From Liquidambar formosana (lineage: Eukaryota; Streptophyta; Magnoliopsida; Saxifragales; Altingiaceae), in the NCBI GenBank assembly GCA_039720395.1, contig CM077820.1, forward strand, positions 55,682,196 through 55,746,195: 64,000 bases of DNA, written 5' to 3'. Below the pieces are notes generated by a model that saw nothing but the letters and a program-made list of their open reading frames with translations, was not told the DNA's origin and searched no databases. Numbering within the stretch: the stretch's first letter is position 1; each line of letters opens with the position of its first letter. Below are positions 1-11,016 of the stretch, one piece after another. A program made the translations under genes and the position numbers.

Positions 1-105
1 CCTGGACCGGTGCTTCTGCTCTACTTGCACGGAAATTTAAGATTTATAGTCTTAAAAATGTCCGTCCATGTTAGATGGGCTCTAGTGGTCATGTGCAGCT
101 TGCAG

Positions 106-672
106 GGAAGCAGAGACAATGGGCTGCAGAAACGGTTAGCACTGATAAAGCAGGATTCATACTTTGTCCAATTAAGAAGGCTCCGCAGCCGAGAAGCCAC
201 TAAATTATGTGAGGTCAGTCCCACCTCCATTTTCGCAGGGGGGGCTCACCTCCATTAATTTACAATATCCTCTGTTCTTCCCACATCTTTGCAGCAGACA
301 ATGTGTATATATATATATATATATATTTTTCCAATGCATGCCTGATAAATTTACGTGGGATTTTCAGGTCAATAACAACTTGCTTAGGTAAATTGTTTCC
401 TTCATTAGTTTTTTGGGACCCCATGCTTTGTTTGCTTGATTCTATTTAGTTTCATTGTCCACTGGTTCGGATTAATTAATTAGTATAGCTTCCATTCCAC
501 AATAGTTTAAGGTTGTTGTTCTGCTCTGGCTTTAAAAGCACGAAGATTTCTATGGGCGCTGCAGTCCGATTACAGAATTATAGCACGGGTTGACCAGGAC
601 AAGAAACTGGTGGCACAAGAAGCTAGAAGTTTGCAGTCCAAAGAAGATGGTGAATACAGAAGAATAAACTAG
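106..672 (+). CDS. 3' terminal exons of an unrecognised gene (partial)
   Basis: Three exons join in phase. Exon 106-213 follows a TTGCAG acceptor and ends GAG|GTCAGT. Exon 368-387 is only 20 nt, between TTTTCAG and GGTAAA. Exon 546-672 follows an AG acceptor and ends in TAG. The joined tail is basic and polar (about 84 residues), with pieces such as DSYFVQLRRLRSREATKLCE and FLWALQSDYRIIARVDQDKK; the last 40 residues look helical or coiled. The phases agree (0, then 2 completed by one base of the last exon), and the open 127-nt last exon argues against chance. Earlier exons lie to the left of the window. I do not recognise the family, and no catalytic motif is visible. Confidence 0.45.
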
Positions 673-1380
673 AGTAACATTGCCTTAATTGCGTCCTAAA
701 TGTGATTTGTAGCATATGGTTGGAAAGTGGAAACTAGATGGACGCACTAGCCGGGTGATCATATATAATAATGCATTCTTCTCTATAATTCTACATAAGC
801 CATTATCCGATGAATTGTTTAAGCTGGGGAAGGGCTGCAAATGGGCAGACCCCTAGTAGATGGAGGACTACTATGATTTATGGTTTACCTGTATGGCTTT
901 ATGAGTATATCTAAGGTGACCGCCTTTAAGTGATCCAATTAATCGCAACAAAATCATGAAATCGAGATCACTCCTGACTTCCCATCTCGTTAATCCAGCC
1001 ATTACTCAAATTTACCTTCGCACAGTTTTGTAAATTCCAAGACTATTCATTGGCGCGCTGTTCGGATTTGTAGATATCCTAATGTGGATTTATTCTTGAA
1101 TTGCCAATGACCTTGTATACTTGTATTGTAGTCTATCCTCCTCTTGTAAAGGAAGATCGATAATGTGTTCGAATATCAAGTGAACGTACAGCCCCCCGCA
1201 CCCCAAAAAAAGAAAGAAAGAAAGAAAGAAGAAGAAGAAGGGAATTATTCCTGAATTTGTCACTATATATGCTTGAAATTCGATGCACATGCAGCGAAAG
1301 GCAGAACCATTCACGTAGCGACGCGTGGTTGGATGTTGGGACCTCAAGTGGGCTCATGTCCACGCACACAAAAGCAAAGA
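673..1380. other. intergenic, no gene seen
   Basis: Downstream of the partial gene. It holds a short purine repeat (AAAG/AAG, about 1205-1240) and scattered TA-rich stretches. I see no ORF with coding character on either strand. Confidence 0.5.
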
Positions 1381-1382
1381 GT

Positions 1383-1620
1383 CACGTGAATTGTATAGAC
1401 GCACGTGAATTCCAGACCCACCCAACTCAATATTCATTTCCCAGCACCAGCTGTCCGTTGAAGATCGATGGTGCATGCGTGAACCAAATCAGAAAGAGGA
1501 GAGATGCCAGAAATTGAGGGCCAGACACTGATAGCAACCAAATCACTTACTGGATCAGGGAGTGTCCACGTGGACGGCTCTCATTCCCTTTGGTTTGGTC
1601 AGTTTTGGGGGGTCCACGTG
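1383..1620. promoter_or_regulatory. cluster of four CACGTG G-boxes
   Basis: Perfect CACGTG hexamers lie at 1383-1388, 1402-1407, 1567-1572 and 1615-1620. The third is inside the 12-bp palindrome GTCCACGTGGAC and the fourth inside GTCCACGTGGA. CACGTG is the site bound by PIF, other bHLH and bZIP factors. The cluster is about 2.9-3.2 kb upstream of the PIF3-like start codon, so it could be a distal element of that gene or belong to an unannotated transcript. Binding is inferred only. Confidence 0.5.
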
Positions 1621-2101
1621 GAAAACCTCCCTATTTTAACGATCGAATGGGTTCATCCCCAACTTGTCAAAATGTACTGTATCGCTTGAAAGCAAATGAT
1701 CGCCCCGTTCACATCAGTGACTTTAACAATTCGGCCTCTTCGTTAAAGACAGATGCACCCATCCAATCCCTGCTCCTAACTTCATTGACCCACTTCGATC
1801 TATCTCCACAGTGCCGTAAATGAATTATCTCCGAAAGGACAGCTGCCCCAATTTTTCTTATAAACACGGCACATGTTCAATCGTAGAATGCCTATTCACT
1901 TTTAAGCAACTGTTTTTAGTTTTGCAAATTCCATGCGCATCTTGTGTTTGTACCAAGACAAGCACTAGGGTTCTTCTCCAACGATTAACGCTAGCATTCC
2001 TCCCATCTCAATCTTGTAGCATGATTAATCACCTTTTGCCTCTTTTCCTTATACTTTCTTTTCCTCCCACATCTTCTATACTGTACTTCAGTGGGTCTTA
2101 A

Positions 2102-3690
2102 CGCCTCTATCTAACTGAATAAAGGCAGTGATTTGTCTGTCCCCCATGTTTCTTATAGTTTATGATGCATCTACCGTAAAAGTCAATGCTGGGCATCATA
2201 TGCCATATATGTTGTGTGTCTAAATTTAGTGGCAAATGTGACATTTTACTTACCTTAATCAGTAGATAATGTTTGGTAATCTAATAGATTCTTGCTCCAT
2301 GAGAAGGTTGATTGCCATCATTGTTTAGGAGACCAACAATGGGCTCTTTGTGGGCCACTTTTTCGAAATGAAAACAAAAAAAAATGAAAGAAAGAAAGAA
2401 AGAAAGAAAAGGTTTTAATAATTATTTTCTTGCCTTTTTCATCAGAAATTTGAGTATGTGATATTGGTGAACCAATGGATGGCTACATAGCTTGATGGGT
2501 ATTTTTTTCTCTTCTTGCATGTGAGGGAGAGGTTATGTGTTCGATTCTCGATTAGGGTTAAAACAGTAAGATTGAAAGGATCGATCTTATGGAATAAGGT
2601 GAACTGTACAATTAAACGAAAAATAAGAAAATAAAAATGCAATTCAAAAGGGACCTTTTTTCTACATCATTGCAGTGCCGATATGGCATCCAGCCATTCA
2701 CCACAAGAAGTCTCTCCAACAATCAAGGTAAAGAAGAATTTAAAAATCCATCATGAACAAGTCAAAGACTTTATTAATCTCTTAATCCAAGATCTTCAAG
2801 ACCCTAATATAATGGTATAAATAGTAAAAAGGGTAGCTAGGTTCCATCCAACATAATATGATGACCTAGATATGATATTGTTCTATCTACAGTGGATTCA
2901 TAAAACCCACAAACTATACAACTCATAAGCAGTTACACTGGATAACGTATAAAACAATAGGATAATATGCTCCATGCATATATATATATATATATATATA
3001 ATATGCATCTATTCAAATTAATACAGAGAACAGGGACATTGAAACCTTATCTTATTTAAAGAAGAATCTATTATTTGCTTTGGCATTGAGCAACTAAGGT
3101 GGGCCTAACTAAAATTTGTAAAGAAAGGCTGTCTTCATCCCTCTTGTCATGTTTTTTCAATTATTTTGGATATGCAAGCCTAGACACACGTTACTTTATC
3201 AAATTTGTTGTATTAAATCTGATTCAAGGTTCATGGATTATTTAATAATATTTCACATGGAACTCCATGGAAAAAACACTTATGATATTCTAATTGTTAA
3301 TAAATAAAATAAAATAAAATAATAAGTAAGAAAATTATCTTACGATTTGTGAGAGAGAGAGTTCATGCTCACTCCCCATGAATATGCTCCCACATGCAGG
3401 CTGTTCTCAAATTTTGTAACGCTTGTGTGACATAAGAACTCAATCGTCCACAAGTGACAAGTAACCGTTGGATTTGGAACAACAGACGGTCTGAAATGGG
3501 TCCCACACCACACCCAAATCAGTACAAACTTCAAAGTGAGTGTAAAAGCAGACGGAAGTGATTGAAGGGACATTAACCAGAGCAGGTTAAGTATTTAGTA
3601 CTTAACTCTGGTTAAATTTCCATCCGGTTAAACGTTGTATCTGCCGTCCCCCTGCAACTCTGCCAAGCCTTTCGCCGCCTTCTACTATGA
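2102..3690. other. intergenic / upstream region of the PIF3-like gene
   Basis: No coding ORF of convincing composition. It contains GAAA repeats (about 2388-2410), a possible tRNA-derived SINE near 2.47-2.64 kb, and a (TA)n tract at about 2979-3001. It is AT-rich, apart from a more mixed stretch at 3.4-3.6 kb that is probably promoter. Confidence 0.5.
2468..2640 (+). repeat. possible tRNA-derived SINE
   Basis: A stretch resembling an A box (near TAGCTTGATGGGTA, about 2489) is followed about 55 bp later by a B-box-like GTGTTCGATTCTC (about 2538-2550), then an A-rich end with AAATAAGAAAATAAAAATG. That order and spacing suit a Pol III promoter of a SINE. No clear target-site duplication was found, so this is tentative. 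Confidence 0.3.
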
Positions 3691-3696
3691 CTTGGA

Positions 3697-3697
<1 letters not shown>

Positions 3698-3725
<28 letters not shown>
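3698..3725 (+). repeat. (CT)n tract in the PIF3-like leader
   Basis: About 14 uninterrupted CT units lie 825 bp before the start codon. Pyrimidine tracts of this kind are common near plant transcription starts and in 5' leaders, so transcription of the PIF3-like gene probably begins close by. This is an inference from position. Confidence 0.5.
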
Positions 3726-3730
<5 letters not shown>

Positions 3731-4549
3731 TGGGTTTCTTTTCATGGGAAATGATCACTAGCTTCACATTTTTAATGCATATGGATTAGCGTATTGTGGG
3801 GGATTCGAGGAACTAAGATTTTCTCAAAGTTTTGTTTTTTCCTGAATGATCTTTATGGGATTTTGCTCTTTAGGGAACTGGGTATTGAGTTTCTTGGGTG
3901 GGAATTAAAACCCATTTCTTGGTTTTAAGAGGTGGGTTTGTTTTGTTTTGATTATCCCTTTGATTTGATTGAAAAATCAGTTATCATCGTTGAGTTTTTG
4001 TTTGAAATTATTGATTATTTAATGTAATCTGATGTGGGTTTAACTGGGTTTTTTAATAAATGATTGGAAAAGTGAAAAAGATCGAATTTTTTAACTGAAA
4101 GAAGCTGAATTTTGATGTTTTTAAGATCTTTGGAGTCATTAAAGAATTGGTGTTACTGATAATTTATTTTTAACTTAATTTAATATACCATAGTGATAAG
4201 GACATCAGTATAAAAAGGAAGATTTTATTCTGTAAATTATAGAACTGTAAAAGGAGATCCCTTTCTTTTCCCCCAATATATATATATATATATATATTAT
4301 TCTTTATATACAACTGGGGTAGTCTTATAGTGGGGTTTTGGTCAGGCCTTTTTATGCTATGGGAAAAATTATGTTGGGTTTATAGTTGTTTCCTTAGACT
4401 TGATTCCTGCTTATCTGGTGCTGTTTGGGTCCTTTGGGAATTGGGATTACACTGTTGTGATGGTTTTTTTGGGGTGTAGAGGACACCAATAATGGCTAAG
4501 TTATTGAATTTGGGACATTACTGAGTTACAGCGTTTCAACTCTTTCATC

Positions 4550-7468
4550 ATGCCTTTATCTGAGCTTTATCGAATGGCTGAAGGGAAGCTTGAATCCTCC
4601 CAACAGAAGACTCCCATCTGCTCAACCGATCTCTCTTTCATGTAAGTTCAAATTTGCTTAAATTTACATCTTCAATTGTCTCAGCTCTTGTGGTATATGC
4701 CATTGCGCAATTTTTAGTTTTTGTCTCATTGATTTTTATTTTTAATTTTAATTTTAAAAATTTTTGGTTTCTTTGTTTGGGGTTTTAATGCAGGCCCGAT
4801 AATGACTTTGTTGAGCTGGTATGGGAAAATGGTCAGATTATGATGCAAGGTCAGTCCAGTAGAGCTAGAAAGAGCCCCACTTGTAATAGTTTACCATCTC
4901 ACACTCCCAGGTGTCGAGATAAAGATATAGGAAATGGCACCAATTCAAAGATGGGAAAATTTGGGACAATGGATTCCATTTTGAACGATTTTCCGTTGTC
5001 AGTGCCATCGGGTGAGATGGGGCTTAGTCAGGATGATGACATGGTCCTTTGGTTGAATTATCCCCTTGATGATTCTTTACAAAATGAATATGGTGGTTCT
5101 GATTTCTTAACTGAGTTATCTGGGGTCACTGTAAATGAGCTCTCGACCCAGAATAATTTCTCGTCGATTGAGAAACGAAGTAGTTGTAATCAAACAGTTA
5201 GGGATTCGCATTCCATATCTGTACATAATGGTGTAAGTTTAGAACAAGGGAATGTATCCAAGGTTTCTGGAGGAGGAGGAGGAGGAGGAGGTGGTGAGCC
5301 TTCTGGGACTAGAAGTAGTCAGTTGTATCCGTTGTCAACGCAGCATTGCCAAACATCATTTCCATCATTTAGATCAAGAGTTTCAGATATCATTAGCAAT
5401 GATCACAGCAATGCCACCCATAATGCTGTTTGTGGGGATTCGATTCGGATTTCATCTTCATCCAGTGGTTTTCCTCGCATGAAGACGCATAAGCAAGATC
5501 CAGAACCACCTAGTACTAACTCTGGCTTCATGAACTTCTCCCATTTTTCAAGACCTGCTGCCCTGGTTAAAGCTAATCTTCAGAATATTGGTGCTATGGC
5601 TGGTCCTAGTTTGTCAAACATAGAGAGGATGGGAAGTAAGGATAAGGGATCTGCCACAAGTAGTAGCAATCCTACCAAGTCCACACTTATCGAATCTAGT
5701 AGTAATCTACAAAAGGAAATGGGTTCACATAGCCAACCTATTGTGATGCCAGCCAATGATGATTTAAAACCATTAACGGCTAAGCCACTCAAGGATCCAC
5801 TTCCGGCTGAGCACTCTGAGGCTAGATGCCTTGAAGATGCCTCTGATAAGGATAAATTCCCTATTCAAGTTGTTGGTTCAAGTTCAACTAGAGAAACTGC
5901 CAGATGGTGAAAGGACTAGGGAGCCGGCCATTGCTTCTTCTTCTGTATGCTCAGGAAATAGCATGGAGAGAGCTTCAAATGATCCAACACATAATTTGAA
6001 GAGAAAGTGCCTTGACACTGAGGATTCAGAATACCCTAGTGAAGTATGTTAAAATGTTGAATTCACATCCTTATCCATGTTTCTTGATTTACCTTTATTT
6101 TTCTTTTTCTTTTTCTTTTTCCTAAGGAAATCAATTTATGTGCAGGATGTTGAAGAAGAGTCGGTGGGTGTGAAAAAGGCAACTCCTGCTCGAGGAGGTA
6201 CAGGTTCCAAGAGAAGCAGAGCTGCAGAAGTGCATAATTTATCTGAAAGGGTGAGCATGACCATCCATAAAAGCTTTAGTGACAAGAAAGACATTTTGTG
6301 CTTCATTCTGATTCTTTTTGTGCTATTCCTGTATCATAAGACCCTAAACTGGTACTTATTTTATGTGTTTGAAAACAGAGGCGAAGGGATAGGATCAATG
6401 AGAAGATGCGTGCATTACAAGAACTCATACCCAACTGTAATAAGGTCAATGATTTTATTTATATTTCAAGCTATTTTAACTTGTAAACTCAATGTAATTA
6501 AATTATGGTATTAAACTTTAAGTTAGGGTTAAGCTTGGGTCCTATGGTAATGGAAATAATTTATGGATGTCTATTCAAGTTTAGATCTAAAAGCTCAAGT
6601 GTATGTGCGCAAGGATTTAGACTTCATTCTGTGTTTCCTGGAATTTATTGAAGTTTAGAGAAGTGTAAAATCATGATTTAAGAAACCACTTAATACTTAA
6701 TTTATTTATTTATTTACTTTTTGCATTGCTGGTTCTTCTGACCTTAAAATTTTGTCATTATAAGGTGGACAAAGCTTCAATGCTTGATGAGGCCATTGAG
6801 TATCTGAAAACGCTTCAGCTCCAAGTACAGGTGACCTATAATTTATTTATTTATTTATATTTACATATGTTTGTGTATGTATGTGTGTGTGTGTGTCCGT
6901 GTGTAATTTTAGAATTTGAATAACTAAATTAACTATAGGGGTATTATGTCCCATCTTTGTGCAGATTATGTCAATGGGAACTGGATTATGTATGCCACCA
7001 ATGATGTTACCAACACGAATGCAACATATACATGCAGCTCATATGGCACATTTCTCACCCATGGGTGTTGGAATGGGAATGGGTTTTGGGATGGGTATGC
7101 TTGACATGAATGGTGGTTCTCCTGGTTTCCCTATAATGCAGGTGCCCCCTATGCAAGGAGCACATTTCCCTGGGCCACCTATGTCAGGGCCCTCTAGTTT
7201 GCAAGGGATGGCAGGACCTAACCTTCGGATGTTTGGGATTCCTAGTCAGGGACTTCCAATGTCGATGCCATTTGCACCTTTTATTCCTCTGTCAGGAGGG
7301 CCTCACATGAAGTCAGCCATGGGACTAAATCCCTCTGGGCCAACAGGTCTGAAAGGAAATCTAGATTCAGCTCAGGCCTCTAGTTCAAAGGATCCAGTGC
7401 AGAACGTCAGCCCGCAAGTAATTCAAAGCACTGATGTCAGTAGCTCAATAAATCAGACATCTAGTCAG
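4550..7468 (+). CDS. PIF3: PIF3-like phytochrome-interacting bHLH factor (frame break; last exon unresolved)
   Basis: A nuclear transcription factor of light signalling; family members bind G-boxes as dimers and are destroyed after binding active phytochrome. Exons: 4550-4641, 4794-6043, 6146-6250, 6379-6444, 6765-6830, 6965-7468. The N-terminus carries the phytochrome B-binding APB motif (ELVWENGQ, about residues 35-42). A likely phytochrome A-binding segment ([16 protein letters not shown]) lies about two-thirds into exon 2. The bHLH runs from [20 protein letters not shown] through [18 protein letters not shown], with the H-E-R contact residues present; its introns are phase 0, as in PIF genes. 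A Met/Gly/Pro-rich region follows. Exons 1+2 total 1342 nt (3n+1): the frame shifts near 5890-5908, where one frame stops (TGA 5908-5910) and the next resumes [15 protein letters not shown] and the conserved SVCSGNS region. After Q at 7466-7468 (phase 0) the final short exon is uncertain: 7979 (EPLLW stop) and 8813 (VVIDSQ stop) are both possible. Confidence 0.9.
5885..5910 (+). other. single-base frame break in PIF3-like exon 2
   Basis: The frame used from 4795 reads [11 protein letters not shown] and stops at 5908-5910. A frame offset by one base continues with [15 protein letters not shown] and is used to the exon end at 6043, whose splice phase is correct for the bHLH exons. One surplus base (or two missing) between about 5887 and 5907 explains it. 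It may be a real mutation or an assembly insertion. Confidence 0.8.
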
Positions 7469-9185
7469 GTTTGTGCATTTATCATTGAATCACATTTTCT
7501 AAGAGGAAAAGGTGAAATCACTATTAATAGGCATAATGGAATATAAATTGCTAAAGAATGTAGGGTCATCGTGTGGTTTACAATTTTACATATTAATGCA
7601 GCACTTATTTTTTTATTAATTAATTAATTATTATTTTTATTTTTATTTTTGCATCAGATATAAAAGAAGAACTGAGGGATTTTTGTCAAATTATTATATA
7701 AGAAAATGGTTTTATTTTAGTTTTTCCTTCGTGTCTTTTTGGGAGGGGGTGAAGTAAAAGAAAAAATATACATGATCTCTCTCCTTCGTTTGTTCTCCTA
7801 TAGCCACTTGTCTTTCTTCGTTCATCATCTCTTGGAATTTTTAAAAATACTTCTAATACTTAATTCTCATGCTGAAATATTAGTAAAGGTAACATGAAAG
7901 TTTATTTAGAAAACTGTTGGGAATGATGTTTGCGTCCTGGTCTACATGCTCAAGAGAAAATTTACCAAACAATTGCAGGAACCTTTACTCTGGTAGTTGT
8001 AGACTATGGATTTCGATTCTTAGGCTGTCGTTACATGGTTGCTGGGGTTCTTGTTAGGAAAGTGGAATCTTGCAAGATTAGATTATATATTTATGTTACA
8101 CCCTTAAATTTTCTAGGCATAGTCAGAAGGGCTATGAATTTGCTGATGCATCAGCCAGACCTTTGGACGTAGTTGTAGAATCACAAGTATGTCACCTCAT
8201 TTGTTTAGGAATGTGAATTTGGAAAAATTGAAAATATTTATAAAAAAAATCCTGCATTTGATAATCCATTGAAAATTGAGTTTTGACGTGCTCTTAGAAC
8301 TAGAGAGAGAACATTCTACATTCTACATTCTACATTTTTCAATAGGTAAATTTTTCCATTACTCATATAACAGAGTGAAATTGGGGAAAAAAGATGTAAA
8401 AACCTTTCACTTTCTTTTTAATATATAAAGGACAGAATGCATGCTAGATTCTACTTTGCCATCAAAGCTTCTCCTCTTTCATCCTACCAGACTCTCTACT
8501 GTATTTTTGAAATGATGAGTTGCCTTGTACCTTTAGGTTGCCTGAGTCCAATAAAACTTTTATTGTTTTTAATGCCAGTGCCAGGCAACAAATGAGGGTT
8601 TTGAACAGTGATTTGGTGCTTAAAAATGATCAAGGCCCAGATGTTAATGGCAGTGGACCTGTTAACTTCTACCGACTGAATTGACATTTTATCTAGTAGA
8701 GCAGCTTGTGAGTGGATTGGCAACGCCATGTACATAAGCCTTGTTGTTGATGTGAATAATTTTAGACAGTGGTTTGAAGAGGAAAGAATTTAATGTCAAT
8801 TTCATATGCAGGTTGTGATTGACAGCCAGTAATGATCTTTGCGTTTGGAGGGGAGTTAACTGTTTTGCAGCCTATTGAGATTGAATCTTTTGCTTGTTCG
8901 TGATTAGTCTGAGAAAATTTAATTCAATTAGCAGGAAAAAGGTTCCTCGGAATCACTGAATGAGGTTGAGCGTTTAATAGTAAAAATTCAAGTTGCACAG
9001 ATTTTGGTATGTTTAGGAGGCTTGGAATATTTTTCTCGCATTTGTACATTTACTTACATGACCCATGCAATTAGTGCAATGTCAAAGAGTTGAACTTTTC
9101 AAAAATGTATTTATATGTGTATTCCAGACCTTAGTTGACAATTCTTTAAATTAATGAAGCAATAGTTATTTTTCAATTACATTTT

Positions 9186-9222
<37 letters not shown>

Positions 9223-11016
9223 TTGTGGTGTGAAAATTATAGACAAAAAGTAGCATGTATTAGGATGGGCGGTTTGAATCCTTTTACTTTATATAAATAC
9301 AGTGCTATGGAGTGTCAACAGGGTCTTAGGAATGGGAGCATATTATCATTTCATTTGTGCAGTTTTTGGGGAGGTTTGGACAGCCTAGGTAAGGAAAACG
9401 TATTCTTGTATTCGCTAACTTACATAAGGCTTTAAATTTGGTTCGTTTGAGTACTTGCTCCAACTTGGCAAGCTTCATTTTACATATGTTGCCCATGTGT
9501 CCATTTGGTTTCATGACTCAATTTTCAGAATCTGGTCTATATCGGAGTTCAATACATTTTACCCCAGCATGTAGGCAGTAAACACAGTAACATGTTCGAT
9601 TCCAACTACTTTCTGAGTTTCTTTAGGGAGGTTTTCGTCACAGTGGAATAGGTAATAGAGCATGGCATGAAATCAGCAAGCTCACCAAGCTTGAGTGGTG
9701 TCTTTTGTCTAGCACAATACCAGAACCATCGACTATCATGGAATTCTAAAAGAACCAGTCTCTTTCTATTAGCTCTTGCATTTACGCAAGCGACTCCTGA
9801 GCCTTATTATCAGAGTCTTCGTTTGCTAAAAGAATGAGAGCGCACGCTCTGTATTTCGAATAATCCATATGCTGCAGTAATTTTGTTATAAAATCAAAAT
9901 ATCCTTTTCCTTCAAATCATCCGCCTCCACCTCAAGTTTGAGGCACTCACCCTCGTGCTTTAGTAAGTGAATGTCTATTTGGAGTTTCTAGTTGTGTAAT
10001 CATTGATTTCCTTGACCATTGCCATTGGTGCAAAGGTGAATATGACGCTCACTAGAGCTATATAGAATCTAATGCAAGTCCTAACACCCTGATCAATATC
10101 CACATTCAAAGCATGTTCCATAATGCATCATTGAGTTCTGTCATGTAATTTCCGTGTTAGACATAATTTTCATAATGGGGCACTGCTACATCCTTTCCCT
10201 CGCGACTTTCTTACACATCAATCAGCGCACTCCACCAAATTTATCAAATTCAATCCCATGTCCTAGGATACTCCTTCACAGCCTCCTTTTTCTTCTTCGT
10301 TATTCTTCCATGTTATCCTTTTCAAAGCTTTTATAATTTGATGAGTACAATAAAGGGTATAATGCTGGCAGCGACATAGTCAGGTTTTTCTGAGATCCTT
10401 CATGAACTAAATTATTATAAAATGAATGCATGAACAGTTAGTCAAGTGATCTTCTAGTTCTCAAAGTTCCAGGGATCTAAATTGTGGGCATTACTAAAAT
10501 AGCAGCAGTACACCTGATATGGCCTTGAAGTTTGTTCAGCTGCAGAAAGCTCATCAAATGTCTCATTATAAATCTAATCAATTGGTGCGGAATTAAATCA
10601 ATCTTATCAACTGAAAAACACAATTAAAATGAATAATAATAATCATAACTGTAACACAAATCTATACATCATTTTAAAACCTTATGTACGGAATTAAATC
10701 AATCTTATCTCACTGATCATCCCTAACAACTATCAAGCATCACCACACAAACAATACATGCAACTCAAATGAATAGCGTAAACAAAATGAAGCAAAAAAA
10801 AAGAAAAAAAAAAAAAAGAAGGGTTTTAATAGTTTACAATATTGAGCAAAGCATCTATACCTTCTATATACACCCTTCACTGTCACACAGGCAAGCCATC
10901 AACCAACAGAGAACAGCAACACAGATTGACCCAATTATTACACTATACATGTCACACCAATGAGAAAATATACCACATCTGTATACTTTACCACAGTTTT
11001 TTTGAGTGCCATCCCA
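7469..11016. other. PIF3-like 3' region and intergenic sequence
   Basis: It holds the unresolved last intron(s) and exon of the PIF3-like gene up to about 8.85 kb. Good acceptors are TTGCAG at 7973-7978 and ATGCAG at 8807-8812. Beyond that is AT-rich sequence with a (CT)n tract at about 9190-9218 and an A-rich block near 10795-10818. I see no further coding region; several 60-80 codon ORFs lack coding character. The part right of about 10.6 kb is probably the 3' flank of the minus-strand acidic protein gene. Confidence 0.45.

Noticed and set aside
10795..10818. A-rich run as a possible retrotransposon tail
   Set aside because: No upstream LINE or SINE sequence or duplicated flank was found, so it is treated as simple A-rich sequence.
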